Shown one piece after another: positions 1-6,209 of a DNA stretch of 6,209 nucleotides. The position numbers and the translations under genes were made by a program. The DNA is from a bacterium (GTDB taxonomy: Bacteria; Elusimicrobiota; Elusimicrobia; Elusimicrobiales; UBA9959). The stretch covers positions 1 through 6,209 of the forward strand of contig JAKAMO010000130.1 in the NCBI GenBank assembly GCA_021812825.1, given 5' to 3'. The notes under the pieces were generated by a model that was given only the letters and a program-made list of their open reading frames with translations, did not search any database and was not told the DNA's origin. The stretch's first letter is position 1. Each line of letters starts with the position of its first letter.

Positions 1-318
1 CTCTCGGGCGGCATGTACAAGAAGCTCGGGCTGATGTGCGCGCTGCTGCAGTCCCCGGCGGCGCTGCTGCTCGACGAACCCACCAACGGCGTGGACCCCA
101 TCAGCCGCCGCGAGTTCTGGGAGCTGCTCTACGGGCTGGCGGAGCGGAAGATACTGATAGTGGTCTCCACGGCGTACATGGACGAGGCCGAGCGCTGTTC
201 CCGCGTGCACCTGCTGGAATCGGGCCGCCTGCTGGCTTCCGGCGAGCCCCGGACCGTGCTGAGGGAGGCCGGCGCCTCCAGCTTCGAGGAGATATTCATA
301 AAGGGGGCGGCGAGATGA
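1..318 (+). CDS. ABC exporter ATP-binding subunit 1, C-terminal part (5' cut by window edge)
   Basis: This is the end of an ABC ATPase subunit that would power an ABC-2 type exporter at the cytoplasmic membrane. The window opens on the signature motif LSGG (1-12). Walker B follows as LLLDEP (64-81) with its catalytic Glu, then a D-loop with intact Asp (NGVDP, 85-99). The sequence STAYMDEAE (from 166) marks the H-loop, but the switch His is replaced by Ala (codon 172-174). It ends with the EEIFI tail typical of DrrA/YbhF-like ATPases. Walker A and the Q-loop lie outside the window. The stop overlaps the next start as ATGA (315-318), so the two ATPase genes are translationally coupled. In E. 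coli YbhF the two nucleotide-binding domains form one chain; here they are separate genes. From memory, Ala at the H-loop also occurs in the first domain of YbhF/RbbA-type proteins, so it need not mean decay. The substrate cannot be told. Confidence 0.9.
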   Translation, partial: LSGGMYKKLGLMCALLQSPAALLLDEPTNGVDPISRREFWELLYGLAERKILIVVSTAYMDEAERCSRVHLLESGRLLASGEPRTVLREAGASSFEEIFIKGAAR

Positions 319-1238
319 GCTCCTGCGCCCTCGAGGTAAAGGGCCTCTCCATAAAGTTCGGCGACTTCACCGCCGTGGACCATGTCTCCTTCTGCGTCAA
401 CAAGGGGGAGATCTTCGGCTTCCTCGGGGCCAACGGAGCCGGCAAGACCACCACGATACGCATGCTCTGCGGCCTGCTGGTCCCCACCTCGGGTGCGGCC
501 ACTGTGGGCGGCCTGGATTTTTCCGACGGAGGCAGGGCGATAAAAGGCATCGTGGGCTACATGTCCCAGAAGTTCACCCTCTACAACGACCTCACTGTCG
601 GGGAGAACCTGGACTTCGCTGCCGGCCTGCGGAAACTGGACACCGCCTACGCCCGCAAGCGCAGGAAAGAGCTCTTCGAGCTGACGGGCTTCGACAGGCC
701 GCTCTCGACCATGGTCCGCTCGCTGCCCGGCGGCATAAAACAGGAGCTGGCGCTGGCCGCGGCCATGCTGCACGACCCCGAGATAGTGTTTCTCGACGAG
801 CCGACCTCCGGAGTGGCCCCGGTCGCGCGCGCCAGGTTCTGGGCGCTGATACGCAAGGTCACCGCGCTCGGCAAGACGGTGATAGTGACCACGCATTACA
901 TGGACGAGGCGGAGCAGTGCGGCCGCATAGCCCTGATGCGCACCGGCAGGCTGATAGCGCTGGGCTCGCCGGACGAGCTCAAGGCTTCCGCGTTCCCCGG
1001 GCCGATGGCGGAGCTGGACTTCAACGGGCCGGCCCCCGAAGGCTTCCTGCGCGGGCTGAAGGACGCGCGCGGCCTGCTGGAGCTGTCGCCGCACGGCATG
1101 CGCTGGCACGCCGCGTTCGCTGATACCGTCTCAATGGAGGAGGCCCTGGCGGGCCTGCCCGCCGGCGTTTCCCGCAGGGCGATAAAGCCTTCCCTCGAGG
1201 ATGTGTTCATACGGCTGGTGGAGGGGAGGGAGCGATGA
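315..1238 (+). CDS. ABC exporter ATP-binding subunit 2 (YbhF second-domain type)
   Basis: This is a complete 307-residue ATPase subunit, expected to pair with the preceding one and drive the two permeases downstream. Visible motifs are Walker A GANGAGKT (residues 38-45), Q-loop Gln85, a signature written LPGGIKQ (137-143), Walker B IVFLDEP (157-163) with catalytic Glu162, D-loop SGVAP (165-169) and H-loop His194. A C-terminal domain ends in the LEDVFI motif of the DrrA/NatA group. The signature has Pro for Ser, which I recall in this subfamily, and Glu144 where LSGGQ-type motifs usually have Arg. The D-loop Asp is Ala168, which is less usual. The start at 315 is chosen for the ATGA overlap, the G-rich SD-like stretch at 301-307, and because the usual N-terminal strand (LEVKGLSIKFG) begins right after it. 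The frame stays open upstream to 36, but that part only overlaps the first ATPase gene. Confidence 0.92.
   Translation: MSSCALEVKGLSIKFGDFTAVDHVSFCVNKGEIFGFLGANGAGKTTTIRMLCGLLVPTSGAATVGGLDFSDGGRAIKGIVGYMSQKFTLYNDLTVGENLDFAAGLRKLDTAYARKRRKELFELTGFDRPLSTMVRSLPGGIKQELALAAAMLHDPEIVFLDEPTSGVAPVARARFWALIRKVTALGKTVIVTTHYMDEAEQCGRIALMRTGRLIALGSPDELKASAFPGPMAELDFNGPAPEGFLRGLKDARGLLELSPHGMRWHAAFADTVSMEEALAGLPAGVSRRAIKPSLEDVFIRLVEGRER
1220..1230 (+). promoter_or_regulatory. Strong ribosome binding site for permease 1
   Basis: GGAGGGGAGGG lies inside the end of the upstream ATPase gene, four bases before the ATG at 1235. It supports that start and independent re-initiation at the ATGA overlap (1235-1238). 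Confidence 0.7.
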
Positions 1239-2344
1239 GCGCTTTCAACGTCCACAGGGCCTGGTCGGTCGCGCGCAAGGAGGTCATGCACGTCCTGCGC
1301 GACCCGTTCACTCTCGCCCTGGCGCTGGGGCTGCCGGTGATGCTGGTCACTTTCTTCGGCTACGCTATAGATTTCGAGGTGAAGAACCTCTCGCTCGCGG
1401 TCTCCGACCGGGACAACGGCCCGGCCGCGCGCCGCCTGCAGGAGATCTTCTCCGCCTCCGGCTATTTCCGGCTGACGCCGTCGGCGGACCCCGTGGAGAT
1501 GCTGGACTCCGGCGAAGCGGCCGCTGCGCTTTTCATCAAGCCGGGCTTCTCCAGGGACCTCGGCTCCGGCAAGCCCGCCGGGGCGCAGTTCGTCATAGAC
1601 GGCAGCGACAACTCGAAAGCCGCGGTGATGATGGGCTACCTGCCCGGCATACAGACGGCCGCCTCCGCCCGCCTCGCCGGCGCGCGCCCCGCTGCGCCTT
1701 TGAGCCTCGAAACCAGGTTCCTCTACAATCCCGAGCTCAACAGCCGCTGGTTCACCATACCGGGCCTGGCCGCTATAATCATAGGACTGCTGGCCATCCT
1801 TCTCACCGCGCTTACGGTGGCCAGGGAATGGGAGAACGGCTCCATGGAACTGCTGCTCTCCACGCCGGTGCGCCCTATGGAGATAATCATCGGGAAGCTG
1901 GCGCCGTACGGCCTGTTGGTGCTGATCGGCGTCTTCTTCGTCTACCTCGCCTCGCGGCTGGTGTTCGGCGTGCCGTTCGCCGGTTCCCATCTGTTGTTCC
2001 TGCTGGCCTGCGTGCTGTTCATAGTGGCCGCGCTGTCGCAGGGACTGTTCATCTCGGTGGCGACCCGCCAGCAGCAGGTGGCCATGCAGTTCTCCATGAT
2101 AACGGGGCTGCTCCCCAGCATGCTGCTGTCCGGCTTTATCTTCCCCGTGGAGAGCATGCCGGCCTTTTTCAGGTATTTCACTATGATACTGCCGCCGCGC
2201 TGGTTCATGGCGGCCGCGCGCGGGATCTATCTTAAAGGCGCCGGGCTTAGGGAGCTCGCCGTGCCTTTCCTCGCGCTCACCGTTCTCAGCCTGCTGCTGC
2301 TGACGCTGGCGTTGGAAAAGTTCAAGACGGACCTGGAACCATGA
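1235..2344 (+). CDS. ABC-2 type permease 1 (YbhS/YbhR-like)
   Basis: This 369-residue integral membrane subunit would form half of the export channel. The layout is typical of the ABC2_membrane_3 family: a cytoplasmic N-terminus with the amphipathic KEVMHVLRDP element, a first membrane segment at about 26-44, a large extracytoplasmic domain at about 45-173, then five more segments (about 174-195, 224-245, 252-275, 283-303 and 341-361). After the second segment comes the coupling motif REWENGSMELLLSTPVRP (197-214), which in this family contacts the ATPase. The QQQ (279-281) and FPVESMP (303-309) motifs match the next gene. The start at 1235 has a strong SD and a 4-bp overlap with the ATPase gene. 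The stop overlaps the next start in the same way. A HlyD-type periplasmic adaptor usually accompanies such permeases and may lie upstream of the window. The substrate is unknown; drugs or lipids are common in the family. Confidence 0.92.
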   Translation: MSAFNVHRAWSVARKEVMHVLRDPFTLALALGLPVMLVTFFGYAIDFEVKNLSLAVSDRDNGPAARRLQEIFSASGYFRLTPSADPVEMLDSGEAAAALFIKPGFSRDLGSGKPAGAQFVIDGSDNSKAAVMMGYLPGIQTAASARLAGARPAAPLSLETRFLYNPELNSRWFTIPGLAAIIIGLLAILLTALTVAREWENGSMELLLSTPVRPMEIIIGKLAPYGLLVLIGVFFVYLASRLVFGVPFAGSHLLFLLACVLFIVAALSQGLFISVATRQQQVAMQFSMITGLLPSMLLSGFIFPVESMPAFFRYFTMILPPRWFMAAARGIYLKGAGLRELAVPFLALTVLSLLLLTLALEKFKTDLEP

Positions 2345-3444
2345 TGACCCCGACGCTGAGGGCGTTCATAAAGAAGGAGCTGCGGCAGACGCTGCGCGAC
2401 GTGCGCATGCGCGCGCTGCTGTTCGGCGCCCCGGTCATACAGATGACCGTCTTCGGCCTGGCTCTCTCCACGGAGATAAAGAACATAAAGCTGGCAGTCT
2501 TCAGCCGGCCCGGCGACGCCGCCTGCGAAAGGCTGGCGGAAGGCTTTTACTCCTCCGGCTGGTTCAAACCGGCCTCCTTCTCGCCTTCGGAGGACCCTTA
2601 CGAGCTGATAACCTCCGGCCGGGTCGACGCGGTGCTGATAACGCCTAAGGACGGGCTGGGCCGGGCCGCGGCCAGGGGGGCGGGAAAGCTGCAGCTGCTG
2701 GTGGACGCCTCGAACGCCACGAAGGGCAGGGTGATAGAGGCTTATTCCCGTAATATCCTGGCGGCTTTCCTCAGGCGGGAATACGGGGCGGGGCCTCCGT
2801 CTCCTCTTTCCTTCGACGTGCGCGTGCTCTACAACCCGGCCATGGAGTCCGCGCTGTTCCTGGTGCCCGGAGTGATGAGCATGGTCATCTGCCTGATAAC
2901 GATAATCCTGACGGCCATGTCGCTGACGCGCGAGCGCGAGATGGGCACCTTCGAGACCATAGTCTCGGCCCCGTTGACCAACGCCGAGATCCTGATCGGC
3001 AAGACGCTGCCGTTCATCCTGCTCGGACTCGTCGTGGCCGCGCTGGTGATGACGGCGGCCTGGCTGGTCTTCGGCGTGCCGGTGCGCGGGCCGCTCTGGC
3101 AGTTCGCCGCCGCGGCGTTCGTCTTCGTGATAACCACGGTCAGCATAGGTACCTCCATCTCCTCGATAGCGCGCAGCCAGCAGCAGTCGATGCTGGGCGG
3201 CTTCATGTTCCTGTTCCCGGCCATCCTGATGAGCGGCATCATGTACCCGGTGGAGAACATGCCGCCGGCCATAATAGCCGCGGCCTACCTGGACCCGCTG
3301 ATGTATTTCATGCGGCTGCTGCGCAATATCATGCTGAAAGGCGGGGACATGCACGTGTTCCTCGCGAACATTGGGGCGCTGGCCCTGATGGCGGCCGCGG
3401 CCGCGGGGCTGGCCTACAACAGATTCAGACAGACGCTGAACTAG
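2341..3444 (+). CDS. ABC-2 type permease 2 (YbhR/YbhS-like paralogue)
   Basis: This 367-residue paralogue of permease 1 is the likely second half of the channel. The two align along their whole length: N-terminal KKELRQTLRDVRM, first segment at about 26-43, extracytoplasmic domain at about 44-171, coupling motif REREMGTFETIVSAPLTN (197-214), the QQQ motif (280-282) and YPVENMP (302-308), with further segments at about 172-193, 223-246, 254-277, 286-303 and 337-358. The extracytoplasmic domains also match in order (VKNLSLAV against IKNIKLAV, IDGSDNSK against VDASNATK). ATG codons at 2341 and 2344 are both possible. The first is preferred because it gives the same ATGA overlap as the other junctions. 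The SD is weak, so translation probably depends on coupling. Only 8 bp separate its stop from the cupin start, and no terminator lies between them. Confidence 0.92.
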   Translation: MMTPTLRAFIKKELRQTLRDVRMRALLFGAPVIQMTVFGLALSTEIKNIKLAVFSRPGDAACERLAEGFYSSGWFKPASFSPSEDPYELITSGRVDAVLITPKDGLGRAAARGAGKLQLLVDASNATKGRVIEAYSRNILAAFLRREYGAGPPSPLSFDVRVLYNPAMESALFLVPGVMSMVICLITIILTAMSLTREREMGTFETIVSAPLTNAEILIGKTLPFILLGLVVAALVMTAAWLVFGVPVRGPLWQFAAAAFVFVITTVSIGTSISSIARSQQQSMLGGFMFLFPAILMSGIMYPVENMPPAIIAAAYLDPLMYFMRLLRNIMLKGGDMHVFLANIGALALMAAAAAGLAYNRFRQTLN

Positions 3445-3448
3445 GAGG
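3443..3448 (+). promoter_or_regulatory. Ribosome binding site for the cupin gene
   Basis: AGGAGG overlaps the TAG stop of permease 2 (3442-3444) and sits four bases before the ATG at 3453. It links the exporter genes to the downstream module in one message. Confidence 0.75.
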
Positions 3449-3452
3449 CGGT

Positions 3453-3791
3453 ATGAAAAGGATCGAAAAAAAGGAAGACGTGACAGGCCGGACCCTGAAG
3501 GCGAAGGACCTGGTCGCCTACGACAAGGACGCGGTGGTGAGCCGGACCATTATCCAGAAGCAGATGGGCACAGTGACCATCTTCTCCTTCGACAAGGGCC
3601 AGGGGCTTTCCGAGCATACCGCTCCGTTCGACGCGATGGTGGAGATTCTGGACGGCGAGGCCGAGATACTGATAGACCGCAAGCCGCACAGGGTCAAGGC
3701 CGGCGAGTTCATCATCATGCCGGCCCGCAGGCCGCACGCGCTGAAGGCCGCCAAGCGCTTCAAGATGGCGCTGATAATGATAAAGGCGTAA
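3453..3791 (+). CDS. Small single-domain cupin protein
   Basis: This 112-residue soluble protein consists of one cupin beta-barrel (cupin_2 type). Motif 1 runs across residues 49-68 (GQGLSEHTAPFDAMVEILDG), with His55 and Glu64 at usual metal-ligand positions. The second His of the classical HxH is Ala57, so the metal site, if present, differs from the classical one; Asp60 might contribute. Motif 2 is AGEFIIMPARRPHAL (83-97), with the conserved His95 after Pro94. There is no signal peptide, no cysteine and no extra domain, so it could be a small metal-dependent enzyme or a ligand-binding sensor. It lies 8 bp after permease 2 and 9 bp before the DUF438 gene, each gap filled by an AGGAGG ribosome site, so it is very likely co-transcribed with both. 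Family assignment is secure; the role is not known. Confidence 0.88.
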   Translation: MKRIEKKEDVTGRTLKAKDLVAYDKDAVVSRTIIQKQMGTVTIFSFDKGQGLSEHTAPFDAMVEILDGEAEILIDRKPHRVKAGEFIIMPARRPHALKAAKRFKMALIMIKA

Positions 3792-3796
3792 GGAGG
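3791..3796 (+). promoter_or_regulatory. Ribosome binding site for the DUF438/PAS gene
   Basis: AGGAGG begins on the last base of the cupin stop (TAA, 3789-3791) and lies four bases before the ATG at 3801. It fixes that start. Confidence 0.75.
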
Positions 3797-3800
3797 ACCT

Positions 3801-4958
3801 ATGGGCGGACGACCTGACAGAAAAAGGGCGCTGAAGGAGATACTGGGCGAGCTGCACAAGGGGCTGCCGCTCGAGGAGGCGAAGAAGCGCTTCGAGGCGG
3901 AGATAGGCCCCGTCACGTCGCAGGAGATCTTCGACCTGGAACAGTCGCTGCTGGCCGACGGCGTCACTCCGGACGAGATAAAGCGCTTCTGCAACGTGCA
4001 CGCGCTGCTGTTCGACGGGGCGCTGGAGAAGAACATGGCCGACCCGGAGTCGCCGGCCCACCCGGTGGCGCTGTTCAAGGCGGAGAACGCCGAGATCAGG
4101 AAGCGCGTCGAGGCGGGCAAGGCGCTGCTTCCCGGCATTAAGGCGGGCGGGGACACGGCCGGCCTGAGGAGCGTAGTGGAAGAACTGCGGGCGGTCATTA
4201 AACATTACGAGCGCAAGGAGCACCTGTTGTTCCCGTACCTGGAGAAGGCCGGCTTCTACGGGCCCTCCAAGGTGATGTGGGGCAAGCACGACGAGGTCCG
4301 GGAGATGTTCAAAAAAGCGTCCTCGGCCTCCCCGGCGGACTTCCCGGCCGCGGCGCTGGCGCTGCTGGAGGAGATAGACGCGATGATCTTCAAGGAGGAG
4401 AACATCCTTTTCCCGACCTCCCTCGAGAAGCTGAAGGCCTCCGACTGGGCCGAGATCTTCCGCGAGAGCGCGCAGACCGGCTACGTCTTCATCCCGCCGC
4501 CGGCGGGAACGATGGAGGCGCTGGACATAGCCCAGAATACCGCCTCTATCGCGGGGGCCGCGGTAAGCCTGCCGAGCGGCAGCCTGTCCCTGGGGGAGCT
4601 GACCTCCCTGCTCAACACGCTGCCGGTGGACCTTACCTTCGTGGACGCGGACGACACCGTGCGGTATTTCTCCGAGGGCTCTGACAGGATCTTCCTGCGG
4701 GCCCGGTCGGTGATAGGGCGAAAGGTGCAGAACTGCCACCCGCCGAAGAGCCTGGCCGCCGTCGAGAAGATACTTAACGGCTTCCGGACCGGCACGAAGA
4801 ACTTCGAGGAGTTCTGGATAAACATGAAGGGCAGGGTGATACACATACGCTACTTCGCGCTGCGCGGCGAAGGAGGGAAATACCTGGGTTCCCTGGAAGT
4901 GACGCAGGATATAACGGAGCTGCAGAAGATAAAAGGCGAAAAAAGGCTGGTGGACTGA
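3801..4958 (+). CDS. DUF438 / hemerythrin-like / PAS domain protein
   Basis: This 385-residue soluble protein has three parts. Residues about 8-75 are DUF438 (helical, ending RFCNVHALLF). Residues about 85-215 are a hemerythrin-like helical bundle: HPVALFKAEN (87-96), KHYERKEHLLFPYLEK (134-149) with His135 and Glu140, VMWGKHDEVRE (158-168), and FKEENILFP (197-205). Residues about 262-374 are a PAS domain of the PAS_10 kind, with LPVDLTFVDADD, GRKVQNCHPPKS (306-317), FWINMKGRVIHIRYFA and a final LGSLEVTQDIT (362-372). Hemerythrin-like bundles usually bind a diiron centre and PAS domains bind small ligands or cofactors, so oxygen, nitric oxide or redox sensing is a reasonable guess. No kinase, cyclase or DNA-binding output domain is present, so any signal must pass through a partner protein. 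The only cysteines are Cys64 and Cys312, both close to a His. There is no signal peptide. It lies 9 bp after the cupin gene and 1 bp before the DUF1858 gene. Confidence 0.9.
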   Translation: MGGRPDRKRALKEILGELHKGLPLEEAKKRFEAEIGPVTSQEIFDLEQSLLADGVTPDEIKRFCNVHALLFDGALEKNMADPESPAHPVALFKAENAEIRKRVEAGKALLPGIKAGGDTAGLRSVVEELRAVIKHYERKEHLLFPYLEKAGFYGPSKVMWGKHDEVREMFKKASSASPADFPAAALALLEEIDAMIFKEENILFPTSLEKLKASDWAEIFRESAQTGYVFIPPPAGTMEALDIAQNTASIAGAAVSLPSGSLSLGELTSLLNTLPVDLTFVDADDTVRYFSEGSDRIFLRARSVIGRKVQNCHPPKSLAAVEKILNGFRTGTKNFEEFWINMKGRVIHIRYFALRGEGGKYLGSLEVTQDITELQKIKGEKRLVD

Positions 4959-4959
4959 T

Positions 4960-5190
4960 ATGGCCGCAAAGATCGTGGACCTGGACAGGACGCTGTACGA
5001 CCTCACCTCGGATTACCCCGAGCTGATAGACATACTTTTCGAGCTCGGCTTCATGGGGGTGAAGAACCCCGTGATGAGGGAGAGCCACGGCCGGCAGATG
5101 ACCGTGCGGGCCGGCTGCGGGCACCTGGGCATAGACCTGGGCGAGGTGAAGGCCTCCCTGGAGGCGAAGGGCTTCAAGGTCAAGGCCTGA
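4960..5190 (+). CDS. DUF1858 domain protein
   Basis: This 76-residue protein is a single DUF1858 domain. It opens with the typical VDLDRTLYDLTSDYPELIDI (6-25), followed by LFELGFMGVKNPVMRES, GRQMTV and a closing GIDLGEVKASLEAKGF. Some DUF1858 proteins found beside hybrid cluster protein carry a CxxC redox pair. This one does not: its only cysteine is Cys53 in RAGCGHLGID. From memory, this non-CxxC type is often found next to, or fused with, DUF438 proteins, so it is probably a partner of the preceding product, but the biochemical role is unknown. The start follows the DUF438 stop by one base, with a modest GGTGGA (4949-4954) as ribosome site, so translation is probably coupled. It appears to be the last gene of the operon, since a terminator-like hairpin begins four bases after its stop. 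Confidence 0.85.
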   Translation: MAAKIVDLDRTLYDLTSDYPELIDILFELGFMGVKNPVMRESHGRQMTVRAGCGHLGIDLGEVKASLEAKGFKVKA

Positions 5191-5193
5191 CGT

Positions 5194-5223
5194 CCCGCGG
5201 GAGGGCGGCCGCCGGGTATTTTT
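5194..5223 (+). terminator. Probable intrinsic terminator of the exporter-redox operon
   Basis: CCCG (5194-5197) plus CGG (5198-5200) can pair with CCG (5209-5211) plus CGGG (5213-5216), giving a seven-pair all-GC stem with C5212 bulged and an eight-base loop. It is followed by TATTTTT (5217-5223). It lies four bases after the DUF1858 stop. The T-tract is short and broken by one A, so strength is uncertain. Confidence 0.6.
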
Positions 5224-5230
5224 ATACAAT
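5223..5230 (+). promoter_or_regulatory. Possible -10 element for the ABC-F gene
   Basis: TATACAAT is an AT-rich island in GC-rich DNA, and its last six bases match the sigma-70 -10 consensus TATAAT at five of six positions. Transcription would start near 5237, only about three bases before the GTG start codon. No -35 match is seen at the right spacing (5202-5207 reads AGGGCG), so this is tentative. Confidence 0.35.
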
Positions 5231-5239
5231 AGTACTCCC

Positions 5240-6209
<970 letters not shown>

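Noticed and set aside
36..314. Frame 3 stays open upstream of the second ATPase start, giving a possible 400-residue protein
   Set aside because: The extra 93 residues overlap the first ATPase gene in another frame, are Arg/Gly/Ala-rich and match no domain. The ATGA start at 315 fits the ATPase N-terminus.
300..330. The ATPase split as a frameshifted YbhF-like fusion gene
   Set aside because: Subunit 1 ends with a normal FI tail, subunit 2 starts with a normal ATG and first strand, and ATGA overlaps recur at other junctions in the same operon.
896..1990. Minus-strand open frame of 364 codons, with similar ones at 129-1109, 2227-3354 and 5270-6178
   Set aside because: All are antisense to clear ABC genes, with low-complexity translations and no conserved domain.
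1201..2235. Plus-strand open frame of 344 codons in another frame within permease 1
   Set aside because: It overlaps a clear permease and reads as an Arg/Gly/Ala-rich shadow with no membrane segments.
3390..3407. Palindromic GCGGCCGC repeat near the end of permease 2
   Set aside because: It simply encodes an alanine run in the last membrane segment (AAAAAG). It has no T-tract and no sign of a regulatory role.
4277..4684. Plus-strand open frame of 135 codons inside the DUF438 gene
   Set aside because: It is an out-of-frame shadow of a well-matched gene and is Gly/Arg-rich without motifs.
3441..5006. A 521-codon open frame on the minus strand
   Set aside because: It is antisense to three recognisable genes and its translation is rich in Arg, Leu and Gln with no motifs. 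Long antisense frames are expected in GC-rich coding DNA.
5204..5213. Perfect palindrome GGCGGCCGCC as a possible operator
   Set aside because: It overlaps the loop and 3' arm of the likely terminator hairpin, and such palindromes are common in GC-rich DNA.

Overview
This is a GC-rich stretch (roughly two thirds G+C by eye) of bacterial chromosome, densely coded on the + strand throughout. It holds eight genes, of which the first and last are cut by the window edges. Seven of them (1-5190) look like one operon: the junctions are 4-bp ATGA overlaps (three times), gaps of 8 and 9 bp each filled by a Shine-Dalgarno (SD) sequence, and a 1-bp gap. A GC hairpin with a T-tract just after the seventh gene looks like its terminator. 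The eighth gene follows with its own possible promoter.

Region 1 (1-3444) encodes an ABC-2 type exporter of the YbhF/YbhS/YbhR kind: two separate ATP-binding subunits, which are fused in E. coli YbhF, and two paralogous permeases, each with a large extracytoplasmic loop. The two ATPases show complementary motif losses that would leave one good and one weak ATP site in a heterodimer. A HlyD-type membrane-fusion protein would be expected upstream, outside the window.

Region 2 (3453-5190) encodes a small cupin, a three-part DUF438/hemerythrin-like/PAS protein and a DUF1858 protein. Families like these are common in anaerobes and are plausibly linked to oxygen, nitric oxide or redox sensing. No function is proven, and their coupling to an exporter operon is the most interesting feature of the window.

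Region 3 (5191-6209) is a short intergenic stretch (terminator, then a possible -10 box) followed by the first 323 codons of an ABC-F ATPase of the Uup type. These are soluble, ribosome-associated proteins rather than transporters. It begins with GTG and has no visible SD.

Host: isoleucine is read mostly from ATA (11 of 13 Ile codons in the second ATPase gene, 8 of 11 in the ABC-F fragment), which is odd for GC-rich DNA, where ATC normally dominates. With the anaerobe-type families this suggests an anaerobic lineage such as Elusimicrobiota, Synergistota or a deltaproteobacterium-like group. That is a guess from codon use and gene content, not a proven placement. I see no RNA genes, CRISPR, insertion sequences or phage genes, and no gene-free stretch longer than 60 bases.
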